From: CAVUXJ01 sp963814975
GTDB lineage: Bacteria > Acidobacteriota > Vicinamibacteria > Vicinamibacterales > CAVVIG01
NCBI GenBank assembly: GCA_963814975.1
Contig: CAWFFB010000035.1
Location: 248,001-312,000 of the forward strand
DNA: 64,000 nucleotides
Direction: 5' to 3'
Shown: piece by piece, positions 25,888 through 34,304 of the stretch
How positions within the stretch are numbered: the stretch's first letter is position 1
How the letters are laid out: each line of letters begins with the position of its first letter
Made by a program: the position numbers and the translations under genes
Notes under the pieces: generated by a model
Told to the model about the DNA's origin: nothing
The model's database searches: none
The model's input: only the letters and a program-made list of their open reading frames with translations

Positions 25888-27370
25888 GTGAATCTGCTCG
25901 ATTTCGTTCGCGGCTGCACCTTCGACGATTTCCTGTTCACGCCTCAATGCGGGGTCCTTCCCAGCCGGGCCCCCGATCTCGTCGACCTGTCGACGCGCTT
26001 TACCGAGCATCTGACGATCAAGCGTCCGATCATCTCGGCGAACATGGATACGGTCACGCGCGCGGCGATGGCGATCGTGCTGGCGGAAGAGGGCGGGATC
26101 GGGGTTGTCGACCGTGGTTTTCGTGCCGGCGAGATCGAGCCGCAGATCCTCGAGGTCGCCGCCGTCAAGCGGCGGCAGCACGGCACCATCGCCGATCCGC
26201 ACTCGATTGCGGCAAGCAGCCGGGTGAGCGAGGCTGCCCGGGTCATGGCGCGCACCGGTGTCGGCACGTTGACGGTCGTGGACGAGGCGCGGCGCCTCAT
26301 CGGGCTGCTGACCGAGCGCGACATCAGGTTCGTCGCCCCAGATGCGTTAGTGGCCGATCGGATGACGCCCGCGCGCGGAGCTCGTCGTCAGCCTCGGACC
26401 GATTTCGCTCGAGGATGCCGAGCGACTGATGATCGCCCGCAAGGTCAAGAAGCTGCCCCTCGTCAACCCCGACGGTACGCTGCTGGGTCTCATTACGGCG
26501 AGGGATCTGATCAAGCAGAAGCATCAGCCGTTTGCCACAAGGGACGCTCAGGGACGGCTTCGAGTGGCCGCGGCAATTGGCGCGACCGGCGACTACCTCG
26601 AGCGCGCCGCCGAAGTGCTCCGGGCGGGAGCGGACGTGCTCGTAATTGACATCGCACACGGACACTCGATTGTCATGGAGCGCGCGCTGCACGAGCTTCG
26701 GAAGCGATTCGACGCCGTCGACATGGTGGCCGGCAACGTGGCGACGGGCGAGGGAGCGCGGTTCCTGCTGGATCGAGGCGTCAATGCGATCAAGGTGGGC
26801 ATCGGCCCGGGTGGCGGCTGCTCCACGAGGCTGACGACCAACTTCGGCATTCCGCAGGTGGAAGCGCTGGTTCGATGCCGTCTGGAAGTGGGCGATCGCG
26901 TGCCGCTGATCGCGGATGGCGGCGTGAAACGCGATGGCGGTATCGCGGAAGCGCTGCTCTTCGGAGGCGACTCGGTGATGCTTGGCAGCGCCTTCGCGGG
27001 GACGGAGGAAACACCTGGCGAGGTCGTGATGAAGTCGGTACTCGAGCCAGAGTCCCAGAAGATCGTGAAGGCGCCGTTCAAGGTATTTCGCGGAATGGCG
27101 TCGATTGGCGCGATTCGCGACCGGCTGGACCTCGAAGAAGCCGGCCCCGGCGAGCTGGAAGCGATCGGCGCCGAGGGCATCGAGGTCACCGTGCCCGCCC
27201 GGGGTTCCGCCCGTGTCGTCGTCAACGACATGCTCAAGCACCTGTGCTCCGCGATCAGTTATGGCGGCGCACGCAGTCTGCGAGAGTTGAAGCAGCAATT
27301 CTGGTCTCGGCCGGAGGATTACCTCGTGAAGCTCACCGAGGCCTCACGCTTCGAGTCGTTCCACCGATGA
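25888..27370 (+). CDS. guaB: IMP dehydrogenase/GMP reductase family protein with CBS pair, one frameshift
   Basis: About 494 residues, the length of bacterial IMP dehydrogenase. A TIM-barrel start (TFDDFLFTPQCGVLPSRA, PIISANMDTVT) is interrupted by a CBS-domain pair, then continues DVLVIDIAHGHSIVMERAL and VGIGPGGGCSTRLTTNFGIPQ. The catalytic Cys is there, but its loop differs from the common GPGSICTTR. VPLIADGGVKRDGGIAEAL and MLGSAFAGTEETPGE follow. The frame moves from 1 to 2 near 26370-26385 in a CGCGCGCGG run. This is probably the GTP-synthesis enzyme guaB, but the loop and the ETPGE region are also seen in GMP-reductase-like relatives. Start is GTG 25888. Confidence 0.75.
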
Positions 27371-27494
27371 CCTGCGTATCGGCCGTGAGGTGGCAGTGGC
27401 TCGTATCGGCTGATCAAGCGCGGCCCCGCCGGCAGGTCCCTTCACCTCACAGCGGACTCCGCCGTTGATAGCCGTCGATTCAGCCGATACAGCA

Positions 27495-27935
27495 CTAGTG
27501 CGCGATCCGCCCCGTGTCGCGTGAGACTTCACGCACGAGCTCGGCCACGTCGCGCGCTTTTCCAGCCCATGCGATATCCGCCTGCGAAATCATCCCCTTG
27601 AAACACCCTAGTTCGTCTACCACCGGCACTCGTCGAATCTGGTGCTTTTCCATCGTGGTGACGACATCGTCCAGGGTCGCGTCCATCAGGACGGTGATCG
27701 GCGGCTGCGACATGCAGAGCTCCGCGGTGTAGGAAGCGGGATTTTTCCCTTCGGCGACGACGCGACACACGATGTCGCGGTCGGTGACCACCCCGATGGG
27801 CTGTGTGGCTGTATCGATGACAGGGATCTCTCCGCAGTCGTGCTGAACCATGAGCCGGGCAACCTGATCCAGTGGTGTTTCCGGTCTGCAGCTGGCCGGG
27901 TTCAACGTCATGACGTCCTTCGCTAACTTGGCCAC
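27495..27935 (-). CDS. tandem CBS-domain protein
   Basis: 146-residue protein made of two CBS domains and little else: AKDVMTLNPASCRPETPLDQ to DRDIVCRVVAEGKNP, then CMSQPPITVLMDATLDDVV to GCFKGMISQADIAW. Stand-alone CBS pairs usually bind adenine nucleotides and act as energy or stress sensors on a partner. AGGAGG precedes the start. It is divergent from the EF-hand gene, and both have sigma-54-like promoter sequences between them, which suggests coordinated, signal-dependent expression. Confidence 0.85.
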   Translation of the reverse strand: MAKLAKDVMTLNPASCRPETPLDQVARLMVQHDCGEIPVIDTATQPIGVVTDRDIVCRVVAEGKNPASYTAELCMSQPPITVLMDATLDDVVTTMEKHQIRRVPVVDELGCFKGMISQADIAWAGKARDVAELVREVSRDTGRIAH

Positions 27936-27992
27936 AGTGTCCTCCTGAGGTAGAGAGCTGATGAGATTTCATGGATCCAACGAGCGGGGTTT

Positions 27993-28008
27993 TGCAAGCG
28001 CCAGTCCA
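27993..28008 (-). promoter_or_regulatory. candidate sigma-54 promoter of the CBS-domain gene
   Basis: Minus strand TGGACTGGCGCTTGCA: TGG and CTTGCA with the exact -24/-12 spacing. The -12 half (TTGCA) is perfect and the -24 half matches at TGG only. The predicted start, about 12 bases beyond, gives a leader of roughly 45 bases. Confidence 0.5.
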
Positions 28009-28053
28009 CGGAAACGCAGCCGCTCCACCTCGACCGTGTGGCGCGGTGACGCG

Positions 28054-28069
28054 TGGCACATCCCTGGCA
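28054..28069 (+). promoter_or_regulatory. candidate sigma-54 promoter of the EF-hand gene
   Basis: TGGCACATCCCTGGCA: TGGCAC and TGGCA at the -24/-12 spacing, 14 of 16 positions fitting the sigma-54 consensus. It lies 38 bases before the EF-hand ATG and faces away from the similar site at 27993-28008. Confidence 0.55.
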
Positions 28070-28106
28070 TGAAATATCACAGGCGGAACTCAGCAGGGAG
28101 GCTCAG

Positions 28107-29105
28107 ATGTTTTCAAATATGCACGTGCTCGGCGTGACGGTCGCGTTGGGCATCACGGCAAGTCAGATCGCAGGCGCGCAACAGGGACAGGCGACGCGGT
28201 TTGAAGGGATGGATCGCAACAACGACGGCCGGATTACCCGTCAGGAGTGGAATGGCAGCGATCAGTCGTTCAAGGTGCACGACTGGAACCGCGACGGGGT
28301 GCTCTCCGGGGACGAAGTGCGGCCGGGCGGCCGCCGGGCGGCACGCCAGAACGGCACGGATGAGTTCAACGACACCGATCGGGAATACCAGTTCGACGAC
28401 TGGACCGCGCGTGGTTTTACCAGCCTCGATCACAACCGCGACAACAAGATCACGTCCGACGAATGGCATTTCGACCGTGAAGGTTTCCGCCGTGCCGATC
28501 ACAACCGGGACGGATCGATTTCTCGGAGCGAGTTCCTCAACGAAAACGTGCCGAATCAGGACGACGACCGCGAAGACCGCTTTGTCGATCTCGACGTGAA
28601 TCGGGACAACCGGGTCTCCCGCGACGAGTGGCACGGCTCGCGAGCAAGCTTCGACCTGCTGGACGACGATAGGAATGGCGTCCTGACGCGCGTCGAGGTG
28701 TTCGGGACGGAGGCGCCACCTGATCTCTTCACCAGCGTGGACGTCAACCGCAATGGGACGATTGCACGCGACGAGTGGCACTGGTCTCGGGCCAGCTTCG
28801 ATCGCCTCGACAAGAACCGTGACGGACGGCTGTCCCGCGAGGAATACGCCGGTGCGGTGGTGGGAACAACGGGAGTGACCCGCAGCCCGGCGTATCAATC
28901 GGGGCGGGAGCGCGGCCTCATCGAGGGTCGAGCGGCGGGTCGTGAGGATCGCGTACGCAATCAGGGCTGGGACCTCGAAGGGCAACGCGAACTGGAGCAG
29001 GCGGATTCAGGGTACGAGGCGCGGATGGGCGCGCGTACGGATTACCAGACAGGCTATCGCGAGGCGTTCCGGGTCGGATATCGGGAGGGCTTCGGTAGCC
29101 GCTAA
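28107..29105 (+). CDS. exported protein with eight EF-hand loops and a Gly/Tyr/Arg-rich tail
   Basis: 332 residues with an N-terminal hydrophobic segment (VLGVTVALGITASQIAGA). Eight loops fit the EF-hand calcium pattern: DRNNDGRITRQEW, DWNRDGVLSGDEV, DHNRDNKITSDEW, DHNRDGSISRSEF, DVNRDNRVSRDEW, DDDRNGVLTRVEV, DVNRNGTIARDEW and DKNRDGRLSREEY. Most keep the metal ligands, with Glu at the last position. The last ~70 residues carry a different repeat, YQSGRERGLIEGRAAGRED and later YQTGYREAFRVGYREGF. It probably binds calcium outside the cytoplasm. GGGAGG precedes the ATG at 28107; a sigma-54-like promoter lies upstream. Confidence 0.8.
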   Translation: MFSNMHVLGVTVALGITASQIAGAQQGQATRFEGMDRNNDGRITRQEWNGSDQSFKVHDWNRDGVLSGDEVRPGGRRAARQNGTDEFNDTDREYQFDDWTARGFTSLDHNRDNKITSDEWHFDREGFRRADHNRDGSISRSEFLNENVPNQDDDREDRFVDLDVNRDNRVSRDEWHGSRASFDLLDDDRNGVLTRVEVFGTEAPPDLFTSVDVNRNGTIARDEWHWSRASFDRLDKNRDGRLSREEYAGAVVGTTGVTRSPAYQSGRERGLIEGRAAGREDRVRNQGWDLEGQRELEQADSGYEARMGARTDYQTGYREAFRVGYREGFGSR

Positions 29106-29109
29106 CCTG

Positions 29110-29164
29110 GCAAGTCTGAATCTGAAGTCTCAAACCCTGATCTTTTCAGGTTTGAGATTTCAGA
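29110..29164. repeat. intergenic heptamer-word hairpin (AATCTG/AAGTCTC class)
   Basis: Arms TCTGAAGTCTCAAACC (29121-29136) and GGTTTGAGATTTCAGA (29149-29164) pair at 15 of 16 positions around a loop of about 12 bases that includes TTTT. It starts 5 bases after the EF-hand stop codon and could act as a transcript-end hairpin. The rest of the gap to 29356 shows only a GGGACG/CGTCCC type palindrome near 29273-29300 and no gene. Confidence 0.65.
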
Positions 29165-29356
29165 TCTTTCCTTCCTGTCGCCGCGGTTCAACACCCGACC
29201 GCGCTCGTATTGGAGGCCGTTGGGGGATCCGTGCATCTGCTCGGCTTCAACGCCGCCCGGGGTGGGCGTCAACGGGACGTGCGCTCGTTCGCGCGTCCCG
29301 AGCGCTCGACCACGTGCGGCGATATTGAACGCAGAGGCCGCACAGGGGAAAGTCGG

Positions 29357-29656
29357 CTACATGATGAAGACGGGCGGCAGCGTTTCAATCAATTCGATGC
29401 TGGCGGAATCCACCGAGGGACTCCGCTCGATCTCGCTGCGCGACATCCGCACCCGAATCTGTTTCTCGGGGGAATCGACCTTCTCGAGCTTGCTGGGAGA
29501 GATCAGCACCGACTTTCCGCCAATCCAATTGCTCGTGTCGATGACCAGATAACGGACATTCCAGTTTTCGTCGACCAGAAAATCATCCACATGACCGATC
29601 TCGCCGTCGGTGGCCACGAGGTGAAACCCAAGCATATAACTTGTCTTATGAAGCAT
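29357..29656 (-). CDS. PRC-barrel domain protein
   Basis: 99-residue protein formed by a PRC-barrel beta domain: MLGFHLVATDGEIGHVDDFL and NVRYLVIDTSNWIGGKSVLI are the family core. Single PRC-barrel proteins of this kind are common in soil bacteria; the domain also occurs in RimM and photosynthetic reaction-centre H subunits, and the role of the free form is unknown. ATG 29656 with GAGG 6 bases upstream is preferred to the longer frame from 29719. No operon partner on its strand within 130 bp. Confidence 0.75.
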   Translation of the reverse strand: MLHKTSYMLGFHLVATDGEIGHVDDFLVDENWNVRYLVIDTSNWIGGKSVLISPSKLEKVDSPEKQIRVRMSRSEIERSPSVDSASIELIETLPPVFIM

Positions 29657-29789
29657 GTGAACCTCAACTCGCTCGTACGCAAAGCCATTGCCAGTCGGAA
29701 GACTCCGGAACCAGCTCAACGGAAGACCGCTTCAGCGAACCGGTCGTCGATCCACGCACCCGGCGGCGTGCAGACGCCGGTCGTGATCG

Positions 29790-30722
29790 TCAGTTCCCCA
29801 GCGACTGGATGAAGCCCGGCCCCGACGCCATCGGGTCGCCGAGCCAGTCGGGAGGCGTCAACCAGACGAAACCGAGGATCGCGATCACCCAGAGGTCGTA
29901 GGGAAGCGTCGCGCGCTCGTCGGTCCAGAAGAACGCCCGGTTGAACACTCCGCGCAGCCCCTGCCGCGAAGGCGTCGGGAGGCCGTTCAACATCAGGTAG
30001 GTGTAGTAGATTCGGTTGGCCACTGCGAGGATGGAGAGCACCAACACCACCCACAAGACGGCCGCCATGCGGTTCGTGAACGCGCCAATCATGAAGAGCA
30101 CGATGCGCTCGGGCCGCTCCATGAAGCCCACCTTGCACTTCTCGACCAGCGATTCGGCGCGCGCGCGCGCGTAGCTCGTCATGATCGAGAAGACCAACGT
30201 CAAAGCGGCGACCAGTACGTAGTCGCTGCGACCCAGCTTCGAATACAGATAAATGAGACCGACCAGCAGCGCCAGGTCGGAGAACCGATCCAGCGTCGAA
30301 TCCCAGAACGCACCGAATCGCGACTCCAGCTTCAATTGATGCGCGACTTTTCCATCGATGAAGTCGAAGATGTTGGCGACGATCATCACCAGCCCGGCGA
30401 GGATGAATCGACTGTACCCGAGCGCCCAGGCAGCGCCGACGTTGATCACGGCGCCGACCAGCGTGAGGATGTTGGGGTGAATACGAAGAGCCACGCACAC
30501 GGCGATGATCGCGCGTAGCGGGAACATACACAGGGCGCCGATCGCCCCTGTAAAGGTCCTCGGCCTGGCGCCGTCGAGTTCGCGGACCGGGCCGTTTTCA
30601 TCAGATCTCGTCGCCACAGGAGCGGCCGACGGAGCGGCCGGCGAGGCGCCGCGAGCGAGCCGGGATGCGTTCGATGGCACTGGTATAATGGAGGGTTCAG
30701 CCGGTGTCCGGAGTCGCGACAT
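29790..30722 (-). CDS. CDP-alcohol phosphatidyltransferase family membrane protein
   Basis: Up to 310 residues with about six membrane segments. The active-site signature is present as FDFIDGKVAHQLKLESRFG then AFWDSTLDRFSD, fitting D-G-x2-A-...-G-x3-D-x3-D, with His in the usual Arg position after the Ala. Such enzymes transfer a phosphatidyl group from CDP-diacylglycerol to an alcohol (glycerol phosphate, inositol phosphate or others). The first ~50 residues are Ala/Pro-rich and lie over the uvrC promoter, so the true start may be further in (for example GTG 30617). Divergent from uvrC. Confidence 0.75.
   Translation of the reverse strand: MSRLRTPAEPSIIPVPSNASRLARGASPAAPSAAPVATRSDENGPVRELDGARPRTFTGAIGALCMFPLRAIIAVCVALRIHPNILTLVGAVINVGAAWALGYSRFILAGLVMIVANIFDFIDGKVAHQLKLESRFGAFWDSTLDRFSDLALLVGLIYLYSKLGRSDYVLVAALTLVFSIMTSYARARAESLVEKCKVGFMERPERIVLFMIGAFTNRMAAVLWVVLVLSILAVANRIYYTYLMLNGLPTPSRQGLRGVFNRAFFWTDERATLPYDLWVIAILGFVWLTPPDWLGDPMASGPGFIQSLGN
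30681..30689 (+). promoter_or_regulatory. extended -10 promoter upstream of uvrC
   Basis: TGGTATAAT, a perfect TATAAT with the TGn extension, 42 bases before the uvrC ATG. No good -35 box is present at 17-18 bases, which extended -10 promoters do not need. Confidence 0.55.
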
Positions 30723-30730
30723 AGTAACGT

Positions 30731-32584
30731 ATGGCCATCCGTGAACTCAAGGAGCAGATCGCACGCCTGCCAGAGCAGCCGGGGGTGTACCTGTATCTCA
30801 ACGCGGCGGGCGACACGATCTACGTAGGGAAAGCCCGCGCCTTGCGGGATCGCGTGCGTAATTACCTGGGCGCTTATGGGTCGGATGCCAAGACGGATGC
30901 ACTGCTCGACGAAATCGCCCGTCTCGAAGTGATCGTCACCGACTCGGTCGTCGAGGCGCTGGCGCTCGAAAACCACCTGATCAAGCAGCGCATTCCCAAG
31001 TACAACATCCGGCTTCGCGACGACAAGAACTATCCGTACCTGCAGTTGACGACAAACGAAGCCTTTCCGCGGGTGCTGGTAGCGCGCCGGGTGGAGCCCG
31101 ACGGCAGTTACTACGCCGGCCCCTTCATGCCGGCCCGCTTCGCCCGCAAGACCATGTCGCTGACCCACCGCCTGTTCGGAATCCGGTCGTGCAACGAGGT
31201 CATCACCGGGAAGCGCGGACGTCCCTGCCTCGAATACGACATCAAGCGGTGCATCGCGCCGTGCGTCGACACGGTCTGCTCGGCCGAGACGTATGGCCGC
31301 GCCGTCGCCCACACGCAATTGTTTCTCGAGGGCCGCAACGACGAGCTGCTGAAGACGCTCAAGGGCCGGATGCTGGAAGCCTCGGGGAACGAGCGTTTCG
31401 AGGAGGCCGGACAGCTGCGCGACGCCCTGCGAACGGTTCAGACGCTGCACGATCGTCAGCAGAAGATGGCGACGACGGGACTGGGGCACCGGGATGTGTT
31501 CGGCCTGAAGCTCGGTCCGGCCGGGGCGATCGTGCAGGTGTTCCAGGTCCGGGGCGGCCGCGTCGTCGAGCGTATCGCGCTCGAAACCGAGCCACCGATC
31601 GCCGGCGCCCGGGAAGGGGACGTGCTGGCGGCTGCCATTCAACAGTTCTACGAAGAGCGCGCCGTCCCTCCAGAAGTCCACGTGCCGGCGGAGCCCGAGG
31701 AGCGCGACGCGCTGACGACGTGGCTGTCGGCGCGATCGGGTGGCGCGGTCCGCCTGGCGGTGCCGCAACGCGGCGAAAAACGCGGCCTGGTCGAACTGGC
31801 GAACCGGAATGCCGCCTTGGCGTATCAGAACCGCTTCAATCAGTCGGTCGCCGCCGAATACGATGCGCTTGAAACGCTGCGCGCGGTGCTGGCGCTGCCG
31901 GCGATCCCGCGCCGCATCGAATGCTTCGACATCTCGACGATCCAGGGGAGCGAAACCGTCGCGTCGATGGTGGTCTGCGAGGACGGCCGGATGCGCCGCG
32001 GCGAGTATCGGAAGTTCAGGATCCGCGGAAAGGCGGGAAGGACAGGAAGGGCAGGAGAGGCGGTATGGGCAGGCGAGAACGTCCACAATGACTTTGCGGC
32101 GATGCATGAAGTCGTCTGTCGGCGCTACCGGAAGCTCCTCGAGCAGGGTGGACCCTTTCCCGATCTGATCCTGATCGACGGCGGCAAGGGGCAGTTGTCT
32201 GCGGCGTACGCTGGGCTTCAGGATCTCGGTTTGGCGAATCTGATGGCGGTCGGCCTGGCGAAGAAGGAAGAGCTCCTTTACACGCGCGAGCACGACGAAC
32301 CGGTCGCCCTCGCCGCGAACGACCCGGCCCTGCTGCTGCTGCGGCGGATCCGTGATGAGGCGCACCGGTTCGCCATCACCTTCCATCGCCGTGCGCGGAC
32401 GCTGCGCGACCTGCGATCGGAGCTCGACGACATTCCAGGCGTCGGGCCGCGTCGCCGGCGGGCGTTGCTGACCCGGTTCGGCAGTCTCGCCGGCATTCGA
32501 CGGGCCACGCGGGAGGAGCTGTCGTCCGCTGTCGGCTCGAAGCTGGCGGATGCGGTCCTTGCGTTTTTTGCGGGGCGGCCGTAA
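30731..32584 (+). CDS. uvrC: excinuclease ABC subunit C (UvrC)
   Basis: 617-residue nucleotide-excision-repair endonuclease that makes both incisions with UvrAB. The N-terminal GIY-YIG nuclease reads QPGVYLYLNAAGDTIYVGKAR; a four-Cys region includes SCNEVITGKRGRPCLEYDIKRC; a UVR motif lies near ERFEEAGQLRDAL; the RNase H-like nuclease includes RIECFDISTIQGSETVASMV and LILIDGGKGQLSAA; the end is a helix-hairpin-helix pair (DIPGVGPRRRRALL). A stretch of about 18 residues, GKAGRTGRAGEAVWAGE, interrupts the usual link between FRIR and NDFAAMHEVV and is encoded by repeat-like DNA at 32030-32075. Confidence 0.95.
   Translation: MAIRELKEQIARLPEQPGVYLYLNAAGDTIYVGKARALRDRVRNYLGAYGSDAKTDALLDEIARLEVIVTDSVVEALALENHLIKQRIPKYNIRLRDDKNYPYLQLTTNEAFPRVLVARRVEPDGSYYAGPFMPARFARKTMSLTHRLFGIRSCNEVITGKRGRPCLEYDIKRCIAPCVDTVCSAETYGRAVAHTQLFLEGRNDELLKTLKGRMLEASGNERFEEAGQLRDALRTVQTLHDRQQKMATTGLGHRDVFGLKLGPAGAIVQVFQVRGGRVVERIALETEPPIAGAREGDVLAAAIQQFYEERAVPPEVHVPAEPEERDALTTWLSARSGGAVRLAVPQRGEKRGLVELANRNAALAYQNRFNQSVAAEYDALETLRAVLALPAIPRRIECFDISTIQGSETVASMVVCEDGRMRRGEYRKFRIRGKAGRTGRAGEAVWAGENVHNDFAAMHEVVCRRYRKLLEQGGPFPDLILIDGGKGQLSAAYAGLQDLGLANLMAVGLAKKEELLYTREHDEPVALAANDPALLLLRRIRDEAHRFAITFHRRARTLRDLRSELDDIPGVGPRRRRALLTRFGSLAGIRRATREELSSAVGSKLADAVLAFFAGRP
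32030..32075. repeat. purine-rich short-word repeat inside uvrC
   Basis: Degenerate AAGGCGGGAAGG, ACAGGAAGGGCAGG and AGAGGCGG words in one strand, in frame with uvrC, encode a Gly/Arg/Ala stretch not expected in UvrC. It may be a coding-region relative of the spacer elements. Confidence 0.45.
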
Positions 32585-32601
32585 CCTTCTCGTGGTCGCT
32601 C

Positions 32602-32670
32602 CAGCGTCAGCTATCAGCTCTCAGCCGCACGCCTCCGAGGCATCAGTACCAGCTGAACGCTGAGAGCTTC
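32602..32670. repeat. intergenic heptamer-word hairpin (CAGCTGT class), uvrC-M50 gap
   Basis: CAGCGTCAGCTATCAGCTCT on one side and AGCTGAACGCTGAGAGCTT on the other can pair. The left arm shows a 7-base period (CAGCTAT CAGCTCT CAGCCGC). Confidence 0.6.
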
Positions 32671-32684
32671 TCAAGAAATTCCCA

Positions 32685-33320
32685 TTGCCGGACATCAACG
32701 TCGCGCAAGTGATCATCGTCTTCGTGATTTTGGTGTTCTCACTCACCATTCACGAGCTGGCACATGCGTGGACGGCCGACCAGTTGGGTGATCCGACTGC
32801 CCGCCTGCTGGGCCGCGTGTCGCTGAATCCGCTGGTTCACGCCGATCTGATCGGCACGGTCGTGTTCCCGCTGATGGCGCTCGTCAGCGGCGTGCCGCTG
32901 ATCGGGTGGGCGAAGCCGGTTCCCGTCAACATCCACCTCCTGCGCCGGCAGCGTCGCGACTACGTGCTGGTGGCCGCCGCCGGCCCCGCCAGCAATCTTG
33001 TGCTTGCGTTTGCGGCCGCCACGGTGACCAGCCTCGTGGCGCGGGACACGATGGGCGGCTCGATCCTGCCGGTCGTCCTGACCTCGCTGCTGGCTGGCGC
33101 GGTGCAGATCAATCTGCTCCTGGCGGTCTTCAATATGATTCCCATCCCGCCGCTCGATGGCGGCAATGTGCTGAGCGGCCTGCTGCCGAGAGACCTCGCG
33201 GCGGGTTTCGATCGAATCCGGCCCTACGGCTTCCTCATTCTGTACGCGTTGGTGCTGACCGACGGTTATCGGTATCTGGTCGTGCCGCCGTACAACTTTC
33301 TTCGCTCCTTGCTTCCGTGA
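32685..33320 (+). CDS. site-2 protease (M50) family zinc metalloprotease
   Basis: 211-residue membrane protease. The zinc site HELAH is in SLTIHELAHAWTADQLGD, and the second ligand region is FNMIPIPPLDGGNVL. LGRVSLNPLVHADLIGT is typical of the compact bacterial group that lacks PDZ domains. Such enzymes cut substrates within the membrane. The TTG at 32685 is the only start near the expected N-terminus and has no clear ribosome site. Its stop overlaps the next start (GTGA), as in the common M50-trpS-scpA-scpB gene order. Confidence 0.88.
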   Translation: MPDINVAQVIIVFVILVFSLTIHELAHAWTADQLGDPTARLLGRVSLNPLVHADLIGTVVFPLMALVSGVPLIGWAKPVPVNIHLLRRQRRDYVLVAAAGPASNLVLAFAAATVTSLVARDTMGGSILPVVLTSLLAGAVQINLLLAVFNMIPIPPLDGGNVLSGLLPRDLAAGFDRIRPYGFLILYALVLTDGYRYLVVPPYNFLRSLLP

Positions 33321-34304
33321 CGGGCGGGCGCGCGCGAGTCGTGTCGGGTATGCGGCCAACCGGCCGGCTGCATCTGGGCCACCTGGTCGGGGCGCTGGGC
33401 AACTGGGTGCCGCTTCAGGACCAGTACGACTGCTACTACTTCGTCGCGGACTGGCACGCGCTGACGAGCGATTTCGCCGATACCAGCCAGCTCATCTCAT
33501 ACGCCTACGAAAACGTGGCCGACTGGATCGGTGCCGGCCTCGACCCCGAGAAGAGCACGTTTTTCGTCCAGTCGCTCGTGCCGGAACACGCTGAGCTCTA
33601 TCTGCTCTTGTCGATGGTCGTGCCGGTACCGTGGCTCGAGCGGGTGCCGACCTACAAGGAGCAGCAGGAGAATCTCAAGGACAAGGACTTGTCGTCGGTT
33701 GGCTTCCTGAGCTACCCGCTGCTGCAGACCGCCGACGTCGCCATGTACGACGCCCGCTTCGTGCCGGTCGGGGAGGATCAGGTCGCGCATCTGGAGCTGG
33801 CGCGGGAGGGGGTCCGGCGCTTCAACAACGTCTTCGGCCAGGGTCACGAGGTGCTCGTCGAGCCGCAACCGCTTCTGACGAAGTTCGCGCGGCTGCCCGG
33901 GCTCGACGGCGACAAGAAGATGAGCAAGAGCCTCGGCAACACCATCCACATGGCGGACAGCGCCGACGAGGTGAAGAAGAAGGTGATGCGGATGTACACG
34001 GATCCGAAGCGCATTCGAGCCGACATTCCCGGCACCGTCGAGGGTAATCCGGTGTTCACCTATCACGACGCGTTCAACCCGAACACCGAGGAAGTCGAGG
34101 ACCTCAAGGCGCGCTATCGCGCCGGCAAGGTCGGCGACGTCGAGGTGAAAACGAAGCTGGCCAACGCGCTCAATGCGCATCTCGAGCCGATTCGCGCAGC
34201 GGCGCGCGGCTGTGCTTGCCAAGCCGGACGACCTGAAGGAGATTCTGTTCGAGGGCTCGAAACGGGCGCGCGCAGGTGGCGGTGGAGACAATGGACGCGC
34301 GTGA
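33317..34304 (+). CDS. trpS: tryptophanyl-tRNA synthetase, one frameshift
   Basis: About 329-residue class I aminoacyl-tRNA synthetase that charges tRNA-Trp. The HIGH motif is GRLHLGHLVGAL and the KMSKS motif is DGDKKMSKSLGNTIH; YYFVADWHALTS is also family-specific. Start is GTG 33317, overlapping the M50 stop; the N-terminus VVSGMRPTG is standard. Frame 2 changes to frame 3 near 34200-34212 in a CGGCGCGCGGC run, after which AVLAKPDDLKEILFEGSKRA leads to TGA 34302-34304. An essential gene with a single-base shift in a GC run argues for sequencing error. Confidence 0.9.

Noticed and set aside
29165..29356. Possible small RNA or gene in the gap after the EF-hand gene
   Set aside because: Only a GC palindrome near 29273-29300 is visible; no promoter-terminator pair or supported reading frame was found.
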